A stretch of 64,000 nucleotides of DNA from Corynebacterium sp. SCR221107 (GTDB lineage Bacteria; Actinomycetota; Actinomycetes; Mycobacteriales; Mycobacteriaceae). Below are positions 15,658-25,082 of this stretch, one piece after another. The notes under the pieces were generated by a model. It worked only from the letters and a program-made list of their open reading frames with translations, was not told the DNA's origin and made no database searches. The position numbers were made by a program, and so were the translations under genes. The stretch is from NCBI RefSeq assembly GCF_027886475.1, contig NZ_CP115670.1, forward strand, positions 2,232,001 through 2,296,000. Direction: 5' to 3'. How positions within the stretch are numbered: position 1 is the stretch's first letter; every line of letters starts with the position of its first letter.

Positions 15658-17505
15658 GTGCGATCAATCGCCCGAATTCTCAGCAGCGCCAAGGCGCTGT
15701 GGCCCTACTACCTAGGGGTCGTCATTTCCGCGGTCATCGTTGCCGTATTGGCGCTGGTGACACCGTTTATTCTCAAAGACGCAACGGATACGATCGTCGC
15801 TTCAGTCGCGGGTGATACCCCCCTTGAAACCGCTACCACCAGGGTCATGTGGCTGGCGGTGGCGCTTTTTGCAGCGCAGCTATTGAACACGATCCTGCAC
15901 AACGTCGGTGGCTACATCGGCGACGTCATGGCCGCACGCATGCGGCAGATTTTGTCCACCCGCTACTACGCGCAGCTGCTGGGCATGCCGCAGCGATACT
16001 TCGACAATCAGGTCACCGGCACGATCATCGCCCGGCTTGATCGCTCCATTTCCTCCATCACCCAAACCCTGCAGGCGATGGCCAACAACTTCTTCCCCAT
16101 GATCATCACGCTCGTCGCGGTGCTGGGAATTTCCGCGTGGTACTACTGGCCGCTGGCGGTGCTGCTGGCTGTCATCGTGCCGGTGTACATGTGGCTGACG
16201 GGGCTTACCAGCAAGAGGTGGCAAAAGATTGAGGCGAAGAAAAACGAGCAGATCGACCTCGCCGGCGGGCGTTTCGCCGAGGTCATCGGCCAGGTCAAGG
16301 TAGTCAAGTCCTTCGTATCCGAGGTCCGCGAACTGGGCACCTTCGGCCGCAGGTACCGCACGACCGTCGAGCTCACCAAGAAACAGTCCTCCTGGTGGCA
16401 CTTCATGGACGTGGCCCGCGGCGGGTCGATGGACTTGGTGTTCTTCGCCATTTACCTCATGCTGTTCTATCGCACCCTGCACGGGATGTTCACCCTCGGC
16501 GACATGGTGTTGCTGCTGCAGCTGGTCAACATGGCCCGCCAGCCGCTGACCATGATGAGCTGGGTTGTTGACACCACACAACGCGCGATTGCCGGATCGA
16601 AGGACTACTTCGAGGTCATGGAAAAGCCGCTCGAAGACACCGTCAATCCGGAGCTGGTGGCCGCCACCCGTGCCGTTGACGTGCCAGTGCTGCACGAGGA
16701 TGCGGTCCGCCCACTGGTACCGCGCGGAAATCGCCCGATGATTTCATTGCAGGGCGTCTCCTTCGAATACACCGCCGGCGAGCAGGTGCTGAGCGACGTT
16801 TCCTTCGAGGCGCAGCGCGGGCAGAAGATCGCTTTGGTCGGCGAGTCCGGTGGCGGCAAGTCCACCATTGTGAACTTGATCCTTGGCCTCTACCAGCCCA
16901 CCCAGGGGCAGCTATCGATCGCCGGATACGATGTGTCCCAGCTTTCCGCCGAGCAGCTGCGCGCCAGCGTCGGGGTGGTCTTCCAGGAGTCCTCCCTGTT
17001 TTCCGGCACGGTGCGCGAAAACATTGCCTACGCACGCCCGGATGCCACCATGGAAGAGATCGTGGAGGTGGCCAAGAAAGCCAACGCCCACGACTTCATT
17101 ATGAGCTTCCCCGACGGCTACAACACCGTCATCGGCGAGCGCGGCCTACGCCTGTCAGGTGGGCAGAAACAGCGTGTGGCGGTGGCCCGCGCCATGCTCA
17201 AAGACGCACCTGTGCTTGTCCTCGACGAGGCCACTTCGGCGCTGGACACCAAAGCCGAGCTGGCGGTTCAGGCTGGCCTCGAGCAGCTCATGGAAGGCCG
17301 CACCACGTTGATCATCGCCCACCGCTTATCCACCATCGCCGACGTAGACACCATCATCACCTTGCGCGATGGGCACGTCGACGAGATCGGTTCACCAGAC
17401 GAGCTGGCACGCTCCGGCGGGATCTACGCCGAGCTGTTGGCTCTGACGGCCCACTCCACAGAGGCCAGCAAGCAGCGTCTAAAGGCATTCGGCTTCGAGG
17501 GTTAG
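15658..17505 (+). CDS. ABC exporter, fused membrane and ATPase domains
   Basis: A half-size type IV ABC exporter of 615 residues that would work as a homodimer or with a partner in the cytoplasmic membrane. Six membrane spans occupy about residues 15-310. The nucleotide-binding domain follows, with Walker A GESGGGKST near 400, the signature LSGGQKQR near 500, and Walker B VLVLDEATSAL near 520. Substrate cannot be read from the sequence; the family exports lipids, drugs or peptides. The GTG start at 15658 has no visible ribosome site. It stands alone, with a 364-bp gap downstream. Confidence 0.85.
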   Translation: MRSIARILSSAKALWPYYLGVVISAVIVAVLALVTPFILKDATDTIVASVAGDTPLETATTRVMWLAVALFAAQLLNTILHNVGGYIGDVMAARMRQILSTRYYAQLLGMPQRYFDNQVTGTIIARLDRSISSITQTLQAMANNFFPMIITLVAVLGISAWYYWPLAVLLAVIVPVYMWLTGLTSKRWQKIEAKKNEQIDLAGGRFAEVIGQVKVVKSFVSEVRELGTFGRRYRTTVELTKKQSSWWHFMDVARGGSMDLVFFAIYLMLFYRTLHGMFTLGDMVLLLQLVNMARQPLTMMSWVVDTTQRAIAGSKDYFEVMEKPLEDTVNPELVAATRAVDVPVLHEDAVRPLVPRGNRPMISLQGVSFEYTAGEQVLSDVSFEAQRGQKIALVGESGGGKSTIVNLILGLYQPTQGQLSIAGYDVSQLSAEQLRASVGVVFQESSLFSGTVRENIAYARPDATMEEIVEVAKKANAHDFIMSFPDGYNTVIGERGLRLSGGQKQRVAVARAMLKDAPVLVLDEATSALDTKAELAVQAGLEQLMEGRTTLIIAHRLSTIADVDTIITLRDGHVDEIGSPDELARSGGIYAELLALTAHSTEASKQRLKAFGFEG

Positions 17506-17869
17506 CTGCCAGTTGGATGGGCGCCAGCCGCAGTCATGACAATGCGTCCTGATATCCACTGATCGCGACACCAAAGCAGGGCTGCCTGGTTAATCCTTCG
17601 GGAGCGAGCTGCCCCTGGAAAAGCCCGACGTAGCGAAGTCATCAGCGGGAAGTGGCCCGACAAGTTCCATGGGCACATCACAGGCAAGACACTTCGTGCT
17701 GCGCAACGCCGCTTATATTGAGAATTTCCACTCTGAAGGTTGTGCACCACGCTCAGAAGGTCTCCTCATCGCACTACCTGGTTATCTAGCGTCAAAAGCA
17801 CCAAGAGTTTTATTCATAGGTACTTTGTGCGCTATCTCAACCTGCGGCGCTGTTGAGTAGCGTAGAGGC
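17506..17869. other. Intergenic region before aecD
   Basis: A 364-bp stretch of lower GC. The only frame that looks protein-like is a 38-codon minus-strand frame from TTG 17706 to TAA 17592 that contains KCLACDVPMELVG, a CxxC pair. It lacks a ribosome site and may be a gene remnant. The aecD -10 box lies at its right end. Confidence 0.4.
17858..17863 (+). promoter_or_regulatory. -10 box TAGCGT for the aecD-type gene (leaderless)
   Basis: TAGCGT ends six bases before the ATG at 17870, consistent with a transcript starting at the start codon; the intervening AGAGG is a weak alternative ribosome site. Confidence 0.5.
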
Positions 17870-19006
17870 ATGAATCTGATTAGCTTTCCTACCCTCGACG
17901 AGCTCACAGCCCGCCACACCATGAAGTGGACCCGCTATCCCAGCGACGTTTTGCCCCTGTGGGTGGCCGAGTCCGACTTTGCAACGTGTCCGCCCATAAA
18001 GAAGGCGCTACAAGCGGCAGTGGAAAACGAATCTTTCGGCTACCAGCCGGACGGGTCCGCGCTTCCCGCCGCCACCGCCGATTTCTACCGCAACCGTTAC
18101 GGTTTTGACGCCAAGCCCGAGTGGATCTTTGCCGTGCCCGATGTGGTGCGCGCGCTGTACGTGGCGATTAGCCACTTCACCGCACCAGGCTCCAAGGTGA
18201 TCGTGCCGGTGCCGGCCTACCCGCCATTTTTCCAACTGCTGTCCGCGACCGGGCGCGAGGGCGTCTTCCTCGACGCGCGCGGCGGGCTGGACCTCGACCA
18301 GGTAGAGCAGGCCTTCCGCGATGGTGCAGGCTCGATCCTGTTGTGCAACCCCCACAACCCGCTGGGCTACACGTTTAAGCAGGACTACCTCATCGAACTC
18401 GCCGAGCTCGCCGACCGCTACGGCGCACGCGTGCTTGTCGACGAAATCCACGCCCCACTGGTCTACGATGGCGCCCACGTCGTGGCCGCAGGGGTATCCG
18501 CCACTGCCGCCAAGGTCTGCATCACCGCCACCGCCACCTCCAAGGCGTGGAACACCGCAGGCCTGAAATGCGCTCAGATCATCTTCAGCAATGAAGACGA
18601 CGTGAGGAAGTGGAATCAGCTGTCCCCAGTCATCCGCGACGGCGTGTCCACCCTGGGCCTTATCGCCGCCGAGGTGGCCTACACCGAAGGCCTCGAGTTC
18701 CTCGAGCAGGAGCTGGACTATCTCAAGGCCAACCGCGACTTCGTCGCCCGCGAGCTACCCCGCCGCATCCCCGGGGTCAAAGTGCCACACCTGGAGGCCA
18801 CCTACCTGCTGTGGCTGGATTTCACCGAGACCACGGTGCCAGGCAACCCCTCCCAATTCTTCATCGAGCACGCCAAGGTGGCCATGAATGACGGCGAGTT
18901 CTTCGGCGAGATCGGCCGCGGGCACACCCGCCTGAACATCGCCACCTCCCGGGAGATTCTCACTGCGGCGCTCGATCGCATGGAGGCGGCCTACGCCGCT
19001 TTGTGA
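17870..19006 (+). CDS. aecD: Cystathionine beta-lyase / C-S lyase (AecD, MalY-PatB type)
   Basis: A PLP-dependent fold-type I aminotransferase-like enzyme of 378 residues that cleaves cystathionine and other C-S substrates to a thiol, pyruvate and ammonia. ESDFATCPPI near residue 30 and GYQPDGS near 60 match MalY/PatB; LVDEIHAPLVY near 200 holds the PLP aspartate and TATSKAWNTAGLKCA near 230 the Schiff-base lysine. Neighbours match C. glutamicum, where aecD is followed by brnQ, a luciferase-like monooxygenase and ectP; brnQ is absent here. Confidence 0.88.
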   Translation: MNLISFPTLDELTARHTMKWTRYPSDVLPLWVAESDFATCPPIKKALQAAVENESFGYQPDGSALPAATADFYRNRYGFDAKPEWIFAVPDVVRALYVAISHFTAPGSKVIVPVPAYPPFFQLLSATGREGVFLDARGGLDLDQVEQAFRDGAGSILLCNPHNPLGYTFKQDYLIELAELADRYGARVLVDEIHAPLVYDGAHVVAAGVSATAAKVCITATATSKAWNTAGLKCAQIIFSNEDDVRKWNQLSPVIRDGVSTLGLIAAEVAYTEGLEFLEQELDYLKANRDFVARELPRRIPGVKVPHLEATYLLWLDFTETTVPGNPSQFFIEHAKVAMNDGEFFGEIGRGHTRLNIATSREILTAALDRMEAAYAAL

Positions 19007-19074
19007 GCCGAGACTGTAGACGTCTGCAAGGCTGCGTGGGAATAACGATTCGGCCGTCATCGTTACAGGAAGAC

Positions 19075-20061
19075 ATGAGTAACCAGCTTCCTTTGTCCCT
19101 GCTCGACTTCGCCACGATCTATGACGGGGAACGCCCCGGCGTCAGCTTTGCCCGATCGGTGCAGCTGGCACAGAAGGCGGAGGAGCTGGGATTCGAACGC
19201 GTGTGGTACGCCGAGCACCACAACATGAAGTCCATCTCCTCTTCGTCCCCGGCGGTGCTCATCTCCCACATCGGTGCGCACACCAAGCGCATCCGACTGG
19301 GCGCGGGTGGGGTCATGCTGCCCAACCACTCCCCCTACACCGTGGCCGAGCAATTCGGCACGCTGGCCGAGCTCTACCCCGGCCGCATCGACCTCGGGCT
19401 CGGGCGCGCCCCGGGCACGGATCAAAACACCTTGGGGCGCGCGCTGCGCCGCAATCCCATGGCCGCCGAATCCTTCCCCGAGGACGTCGTGGAGCTACAA
19501 AAGTACCTGGCCGATGAGTCCATCATCGACGGCGTGCGCGCCATCCCCGGCGCGGGCACCAACGTGCCGCTCTATATCCTGGGATCGTCCCTCTTCGGCG
19601 CCCAATTGGCCGCGCGCCTGGGTTTGCCCTACTCCTTCGCCTCGCACTTTGCCCCCACACACCTCGAGGCGGCGGTGTCCACCTACCGCGAGAACTTCCA
19701 GCCGCGTCACGACGGCGACAAGCCATACGTCATCGCCGCCGTCAACGTGCTTGCGGCCGACACCACCGAGGCCGCCCTCGCCGCCCGCGAACAGGTCATG
19801 CGCGCGTGGGTGCGCAACGTGGCCAGCCGCGACCACTACCTCAACGACGAGCAGCTCGACGCCGTCATGGACTCCTACGCCGGGCAACAAATCCAAGACA
19901 TGATGCGCTACACCGCGGTCGGCACCGGCCCCGAGGTGCGCGACTACTTACAGAAGTTCGCCGCGCATGCCCAGGCTGACGAGCTGATGATTTCGCTGCG
20001 CACCCCCAGCTTCGAGCAAACCCTCGAAAGCCTGGAGATCTTGGCGGCCAACCGCCCCTAG
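19075..20061 (+). CDS. Luciferase-like (LLM class) flavin-dependent monooxygenase
   Basis: A 328-residue TIM-barrel protein of the bacterial luciferase superfamily, using FMNH2 and oxygen on an unknown substrate. Starting MSNQLPLSLLDFA, it contains the subgroup hallmarks VWYAEHHNM near residue 45, LGAGGVMLPNHSPY near 80 and GRIDLGLGRAPGTDQ near 105, typical of the MsnO8-like single-component group. ATG 19075 has AGGA nearby; an upstream frame opening at 19003 is overlap with aecD and unlikely. Its stop overlaps the stop of the convergent BCCT gene by 4 bp (CTAG). Confidence 0.86.
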   Translation: MSNQLPLSLLDFATIYDGERPGVSFARSVQLAQKAEELGFERVWYAEHHNMKSISSSSPAVLISHIGAHTKRIRLGAGGVMLPNHSPYTVAEQFGTLAELYPGRIDLGLGRAPGTDQNTLGRALRRNPMAAESFPEDVVELQKYLADESIIDGVRAIPGAGTNVPLYILGSSLFGAQLAARLGLPYSFASHFAPTHLEAAVSTYRENFQPRHDGDKPYVIAAVNVLAADTTEAALAAREQVMRAWVRNVASRDHYLNDEQLDAVMDSYAGQQIQDMMRYTAVGTGPEVRDYLQKFAAHAQADELMISLRTPSFEQTLESLEILAANRP

Positions 20062-21836
20062 TCCCAGGCGTCCTTGGCCCGTGGCAGGGTCTGCTCCACC
20101 ACGGTAAAGCCCGGTTCATCCTCGGCGACCTCGCCCTCGACGCCGAGATCGCCCGCGATAACCACGTTGCCGGGGATGACGATCGTACCGTCCGGCTCCT
20201 GTGCGAGGCGCACCTCCTGAAGGGGATTGCCGTCCTCGTCATAGCCGGGTGCCGCCGCCTGCTCGTGCTGCTCCAGCTTCTCCGCGGTGTCGGTCTTGTC
20301 CCACCGGCGGGTCACCACCTTCCTGCGGGCGGCGGCGTCGTCGGACATACCGCGGATGAGGGAGTACATCATGATGAATTGGGTTATCAGGAATGGGAAG
20401 GCCACGATGATCACCACCTCCTGCAGGGTGGTAATTCCGGTATCCGGGGAAATAAGCAGCAGGGCTGCTGCCACCGCGCCGATGGCCACCGTCCACAGGA
20501 TGCGATAGCCCACCGGGGTCGCGTCCTCCTCGCCGGCTGCGAACATGTCGTTGATCATGCCGGCGGAGTCGATCGACGTCACGAAGAACAGCACCACGAT
20601 AATCAGCGCGAGGATGCTCACCGGCACCGTGAGCGGGAAGTGCTCGAGGAAGCCGAATAAGGCAAAGGCCACATCGCCCTCGTGGACCACCGGATCACTC
20701 AAGACGCCAGGGTTGCCCAGCTCAATGTCGATTCCTGCGCGGCCGAAGATGGCAAACCACACGATGGCAAAGAGGGCGGGCAGCGCCAGCACGCCGCCGA
20801 TGTATTCGCGCACGGTGCGCCCCCGGGAGATGCGGGCGACAAACGTGCCCACAAACGGCGACCAGCACACAGTCCAGGCCCAGTAGAACACGGTCCACTT
20901 GCCCTGCCAGCCGGGGTTATCGCCGAAGGAGTCAGACCAGAACATTACCTCGGGAAGCGAGCCCGCGTAGATGCCGAAGCTTTCCACGGTAAATCGCAGC
21001 AGTGCCAGGGTGGGACCTGTTGCCAGGATAAAAAGCATGAGCGCAACCGCCATCGCGATGTTGAGGTTGGAGAGCATCTTGATGCCTTTCTCCAACCCGG
21101 AGGCCACCGAGGCGCAGGCTACGGCGGTGATGACCACGATGATGATCAGCTGCACCCAGCTCACCTCCGGGGTGCCCCACAACTTGTGCATGCCAGCGTT
21201 GATCTGCAGCACGCCCATGCCGACCGAGACGGCGATGCCGAAGGTGGTGGCAACGATGGAAAGTACGTCGATGAGCTTGCCGGGGGTGGAGTAAATCCGT
21301 GCGCCCAGCACCGGGGCAAAGACGGAGCTCACGCGCGGCGGCAGCTTGCGCTTGTAGATGAAGTAGCCCAGCGCCAGCCCCGGCAGGGCCATAATCGCCC
21401 ACATGTGGATGCCGAAGTGATAAAAGGTAAAGGCGAAGGCCTCGTGGATGGCCTGTTTAGTCATCGGTTCGGCATCGGCCTGGGGGACGTTGACCGCGTG
21501 ATTGAGGGGCTCGGCCACACCCCAGAACATGAGCACGCTGCCCACGCCACCGGCAAAGAGCATGGCGAACCAGGCGGGCAGGGAGTGCTCGGGCTCATCA
21601 TCGTCATCGCCGAGCTTGAGGCGTCCGTAGCGGGAGGCGAAGACGCCGATGAGGAAGATGAACATGAGCGAGACCCCGCCGATGTAGAGCCAGCCGACGT
21701 TGGTCAGCATCCACCCAGCCACGGAGGAGAAGAATCTGGTGGCGCTATCGCCTGCGAGGATCGCGCCAATGACGAAGACGATGATCGCTCCAAGTGCGCC
21801 GGTGAAGATGAAGCGATCGGGACGTGAAGAATTCAT
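20058..21836 (-). CDS. BCCT-family osmolyte transporter (EctP/BetP type)
   Basis: A sodium-coupled uptake carrier for compatible solutes such as betaine, ectoine or proline, 592 residues with about 12 membrane spans. The family signature is clear: GIHMWAIMALPGLALGYF near residue 145 and FYWAWTVCWSPFVGTFVARISRGRT near 320. A cytosolic, charged C-terminal tail of about 90 residues is present, the part that senses potassium and osmotic state in BetP. The position next to aecD and the monooxygenase matches C. glutamicum ectP, so EctP is the likeliest orthologue. No ribosome site is visible at the ATG. Confidence 0.9.
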   Translation of the reverse strand: MNSSRPDRFIFTGALGAIIVFVIGAILAGDSATRFFSSVAGWMLTNVGWLYIGGVSLMFIFLIGVFASRYGRLKLGDDDDEPEHSLPAWFAMLFAGGVGSVLMFWGVAEPLNHAVNVPQADAEPMTKQAIHEAFAFTFYHFGIHMWAIMALPGLALGYFIYKRKLPPRVSSVFAPVLGARIYSTPGKLIDVLSIVATTFGIAVSVGMGVLQINAGMHKLWGTPEVSWVQLIIIVVITAVACASVASGLEKGIKMLSNLNIAMAVALMLFILATGPTLALLRFTVESFGIYAGSLPEVMFWSDSFGDNPGWQGKWTVFYWAWTVCWSPFVGTFVARISRGRTVREYIGGVLALPALFAIVWFAIFGRAGIDIELGNPGVLSDPVVHEGDVAFALFGFLEHFPLTVPVSILALIIVVLFFVTSIDSAGMINDMFAAGEEDATPVGYRILWTVAIGAVAAALLLISPDTGITTLQEVVIIVAFPFLITQFIMMYSLIRGMSDDAAARRKVVTRRWDKTDTAEKLEQHEQAAAPGYDEDGNPLQEVRLAQEPDGTIVIPGNVVIAGDLGVEGEVAEDEPGFTVVEQTLPRAKDAWD

Positions 21837-22028
21837 AGGTTAAATTTCTAAAATAGGACAAACTTACCCCATCAACGCTATGCAGAGCGCAACTTACCTA
21901 GCAACCCCACTTCGGCACCTCAACCGTTTCCACCTGCAGCTTTATCCAAAGTTGAGACCCAATCGGAACCGAACCGCACCCTTTTCGTGATCGTACCGTT
22001 ACCTTTTCGTTAGCATCCAACTTCGGTT

Positions 22029-22511
22029 TTACTTATCGACGACCAGCCCGGGCACCCGCGCGGAAAGGTACTCCACGAGCTCGAAGGGGCGCGGATCCGG
22101 GTGCGGCGGAAACTCCACCGTGTAGGCCTCCAGCCCGCGTGTTTCTTGCACCAGGTGCCTCGGCAACAACACCGCCTGGCTGCGCAAACCCGCCCGTGTA
22201 ATGACTAGGCGCGCCAAGTCCGTGACGGGAAAACTCACCCCGGAGTGCACGATGTGGATGCGATCGTCGATGATGAGCACCGGCTTGCGGCGCCTGATAG
22301 ATACGAAGATCCAGCTGATCGCAGCCGCGACGATCCCCAGCCCCGGCCCGAAAGCGGCCACAGTATATAAGGTGCGCCAGAAACCGGCCGCGGGCATGCC
22401 GTCGACGAGTACCACCAGCACAATAGCCATCGCCGCGATGAACGCGAAGGCAATTCTTGTGGCTTTGCTGCGCAACAAGGCGGCATTGGCGGTGCGCACG
22501 GTGAGGGTCAT
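22029..22511 (-). CDS. Hypothetical membrane protein with two N-terminal spans
   Basis: A 160-residue protein with two hydrophobic spans at about residues 19-38 and 46-68, a basic loop (SIRRRK), and a soluble C-terminal part of about 85 residues that reads like a small beta-rich PH-type domain (VLIIDDRIHIVHSGVSFPVTDLARLVI). No family is recognised with confidence. A TAAACT box stands eight bases before the ATG and no ribosome site is seen. Confidence 0.65.
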   Translation of the reverse strand: MTLTVRTANAALLRSKATRIAFAFIAAMAIVLVVLVDGMPAAGFWRTLYTVAAFGPGLGIVAAAISWIFVSIRRRKPVLIIDDRIHIVHSGVSFPVTDLARLVITRAGLRSQAVLLPRHLVQETRGLEAYTVEFPPHPDPRPFELVEYLSARVPGLVVDK

Positions 22512-22573
22512 AGGGCATTAGTTTAATGAACCAATCCCCCAGCATCAGCGCTTGGCGCTGCTTTAGCCACGAT

Positions 22574-23491
22574 TTAACCCAGCAGCACTGACACCACCAC
22601 GATCACGGGAAACGAGACGATGGTGGTCACCAGCCCCGCATCCCGAGCGAGGGCAACGTTGGTCTTCTGTCGCAGCGCATAGGCGTAGACATTCTGCGCC
22701 GTCGGCAAGCAGCCGAGAATGACCGCGGCCAGCAGGGCGTGTTCGTGTAGGCCTAGCGCCCAGGCCAGCACAAAGGCTATCGCGGGGTGCAGGAAGTTCT
22801 TGAACACGACCACCGCCCACACCTCCTTGCGCCACGCGGAGTGGAACTGCAGCCCCAAGCCAAACAACACCAGCGCCAGCGGCACAGAGGCCCCACCAAG
22901 AAGCGCGATGGGTTCGGCGATCACCGCCGGCGGCTGCCACGCCAGCGCGGTACACACCAGCCCGGAGACCGCAGCAATCAGCATCGGGTTGCGCACGGGG
23001 GTCAGCACCAGCGATTTCCACATCGACGCCTCCGGGTTGCGGTGAAGGAAGTCCAGCCAGGTCATGGTCACCGGGGCGTAGAAGGCGATTTGGAACAAGA
23101 TGACGGGGATGACCAGCGAGGCGTCGTCGAGCACATAGACCGCCAGCGGAATGCCAAGGTTGCCGGCATTCGAGTAGCTCGCGGCCAACATGGCGATGAC
23201 TGAGTCCGCCACCGACCGCCGGGCGAAGAGGTGGTAGGCCACGAAGAAGGCCAGCCCCGTCGCCAGCGCCGAGCCCACGATCACCACGAAGTTGCGATTG
23301 AACACCTCGCCCAAGGTCAGGTGGGTGAGCTTATCGAACAACAGCGCGGGCGTTGCCACCAGGTAGACGAAGTTGCCTAAGACCTCGGTGGCATTCTTGC
23401 CCAGCGCACGGGTGCGCCCCAGGACCATGCCCACGCCGATGATCACCACGATGATGACGAATCCGCTTAACACCTGCTGCATGCCCATCAT
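22574..23491 (-). CDS. AEC-family (auxin efflux carrier-like) permease
   Basis: An integral membrane protein of 305 residues with about ten spans, similar to the AEC family, which in bacteria moves malate and other organic anions. GNFVYLVATPALLFDKL near residue 40 and the C-terminal LGCLPTAQNVYAYA (residues 275-288) match the two-fold repeat of the family. Start codons ATG 23491 and ATG 23488 are adjacent, behind AGGGGG; either could be used. A second AEC gene lies at 34235. One CGTCGGCAAGC copy falls in the CLPTAQ codons, in a phase used nowhere else in the window. Confidence 0.85.
   Translation of the reverse strand: MMGMQQVLSGFVIIVVIIGVGMVLGRTRALGKNATEVLGNFVYLVATPALLFDKLTHLTLGEVFNRNFVVIVGSALATGLAFFVAYHLFARRSVADSVIAMLAASYSNAGNLGIPLAVYVLDDASLVIPVILFQIAFYAPVTMTWLDFLHRNPEASMWKSLVLTPVRNPMLIAAVSGLVCTALAWQPPAVIAEPIALLGGASVPLALVLFGLGLQFHSAWRKEVWAVVVFKNFLHPAIAFVLAWALGLHEHALLAAVILGCLPTAQNVYAYALRQKTNVALARDAGLVTTIVSFPVIVVVSVLLG
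22700..22710 (+). repeat. CGTCGGCAAGC motif, copy 8
   Basis: Exact copy in the AEC permease gene, read as TTG CCG ACG (Leu-Pro-Thr), a phase seen only here. Confidence 0.85.
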
Positions 23492-23528
23492 TATCCCCCT
23501 ATCATTTTCCCTCCCTGCCGCAAGGTAC

Positions 23529-23534
23529 TACCCT
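23529..23534 (+). promoter_or_regulatory. -10 box TACCCT for the peptide-importer operon (leaderless)
   Basis: TACCCT ends six bases before the ATG at 23541 of the binding lipoprotein; no ribosome site lies between. Confidence 0.45.
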
Positions 23535-23540
23535 GCTTAC

Positions 23541-25082
23541 ATGTTCTATTCACACCGGCGCCGCCCGGCCGCCACGGTGCTCGCAGTAGCGCTTTGCAGC
23601 TCCCTCCTGCTGAGCGGATGTTCCGCGGGTCACACCGCCACCAGCCTTTCGGATGTCTCGCCGGCCGACACCATCACCGTCGGTGCCACCACCGCGCCCG
23701 CTTCCTTGGACTTCACCACCACATCGGGGGCAGCGATCCCACAGGCGCTCATGGGCAACGTCTATGAGGGCTTGGTCCGTATCGACCAAAACGGCGCGGT
23801 CGCCCCCTTGCTGGCAACCAGCTGGGACACCAGCGAGGACGGCCGCGTCTACACCTTCCACCTGCGCCAGGGCGTGCGCTTTTCCAACGGCGACCCCTTC
23901 AACGCCGACGCCGCAAAGTTCAGCATCGATCGGGTGCTTTCCGACGCCTGGACCAACGGGCTCAAGGCACAAATGGCCAAGGTGGAGTCCACCCGAGTCA
24001 TCGACGAGCACACCCTCGAGGTCACCCTCACGCAGCGCTCCAACACCTGGTTGTGGACGATGGGCACGCTCATCGGCGCCATGATGAGCCCCACCGGCGT
24101 CGATGATTTGGCCAATAACCCGGTAGGCACCGGCCCCTTCATCGTGGAGAATTGGGCCGTAGGCTCGTCGTTAAGCATGACCCGCAACGAGGACTACTGG
24201 GGGGACACACCCACCGCACGCCGTGCGGTGCTGCGCTATTTCTCCGACGCGATCTCCATGACCAACGCCGTGCGCGCCGGCGACATCGACATCGCCGTGG
24301 GCCTGCAAAACCCCGAGCTGCTGGACTCCCTAGCCAAGCAGGACGACCTGCAGATCGAGGTGGGTACCACCAACGGCGAGGTGCTGTTGTCCATGAACAA
24401 CCAGCGCGCGCCTTTCAACGATGTGCGCGTGCGCCAAGCCGTCATGTACGGCATCGACCGACAGGGGCTCATCGACGCCGCCTGGGACGGCTACGGGCTC
24501 GATACCGGCGGCACTCCCGTCCCGCCCACCGATCCCTGGTACACCGGCACCTCGCAGTATTCCTTCGACCCGGACAAGGCTAGGCAGCTCATGCAGGAGG
24601 CCGGCGCCGTGGGCACCCCGATCACCATTTCCGTGCCTTCCCTGCCCTATGCGCAGGTGGCAAGCGAGATGATCTACTCCCAGCTGCGTGACATCGGCTT
24701 CGAGGTCAGCATCGAGTCCACCGAGTTCCCCGCCGTGTGGCTGGCGAAGGTCTTAAAGGGCAAGGACTACGACATGTCCATCGTTGCCCACGTCGAGCCG
24801 CGCGACATACCCACCCTCTTCGGCAACCCCGACTACTACCTCGGCTTTGACGACGAGCAGGTCCAACAACTGCTCGCCCAGGCGGACTCCGCCCCTGCCG
24901 AGCAGTACACGCCGCTCATGCGCGAGGCCGTGGCGCGGATCATGGACCAGGCCGCCGCGGACACCGTGTTCAACCTGCCCAACATCGTGGTCGCCCGCAC
25001 CGGCATCGACAACATTCCCGTCAACTCCGTCTCCGATGGGCTGGCGCTGGCACCTGTGAGCAAGCAAGGAGCGACAAAGTGA
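23541..25082 (+). CDS. Peptide/nickel-type ABC importer, substrate-binding lipoprotein
   Basis: The extracellular solute receptor (SBP_bac_5 family) of the import operon, 513 residues. A signal peptide with lipobox SSLLLSGC puts the lipid-anchored Cys near residue 25. The mature protein has the family pattern: MGNVYEGLVRID near 75, YTFHLRQGVRFSNGDPFNADA near 110, and VRQAVMYGIDRQGLID near 300. Members bind oligopeptides, nickel or glutathione; the ligand is not readable here. It starts the operon and its stop overlaps the permease GTG (GTGA). The start follows a -10 box and gives a proper signal peptide; a longer frame from 23373 is spurious. Confidence 0.9.
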   Translation: MFYSHRRRPAATVLAVALCSSLLLSGCSAGHTATSLSDVSPADTITVGATTAPASLDFTTTSGAAIPQALMGNVYEGLVRIDQNGAVAPLLATSWDTSEDGRVYTFHLRQGVRFSNGDPFNADAAKFSIDRVLSDAWTNGLKAQMAKVESTRVIDEHTLEVTLTQRSNTWLWTMGTLIGAMMSPTGVDDLANNPVGTGPFIVENWAVGSSLSMTRNEDYWGDTPTARRAVLRYFSDAISMTNAVRAGDIDIAVGLQNPELLDSLAKQDDLQIEVGTTNGEVLLSMNNQRAPFNDVRVRQAVMYGIDRQGLIDAAWDGYGLDTGGTPVPPTDPWYTGTSQYSFDPDKARQLMQEAGAVGTPITISVPSLPYAQVASEMIYSQLRDIGFEVSIESTEFPAVWLAKVLKGKDYDMSIVAHVEPRDIPTLFGNPDYYLGFDDEQVQQLLAQADSAPAEQYTPLMREAVARIMDQAAADTVFNLPNIVVARTGIDNIPVNSVSDGLALAPVSKQGATK

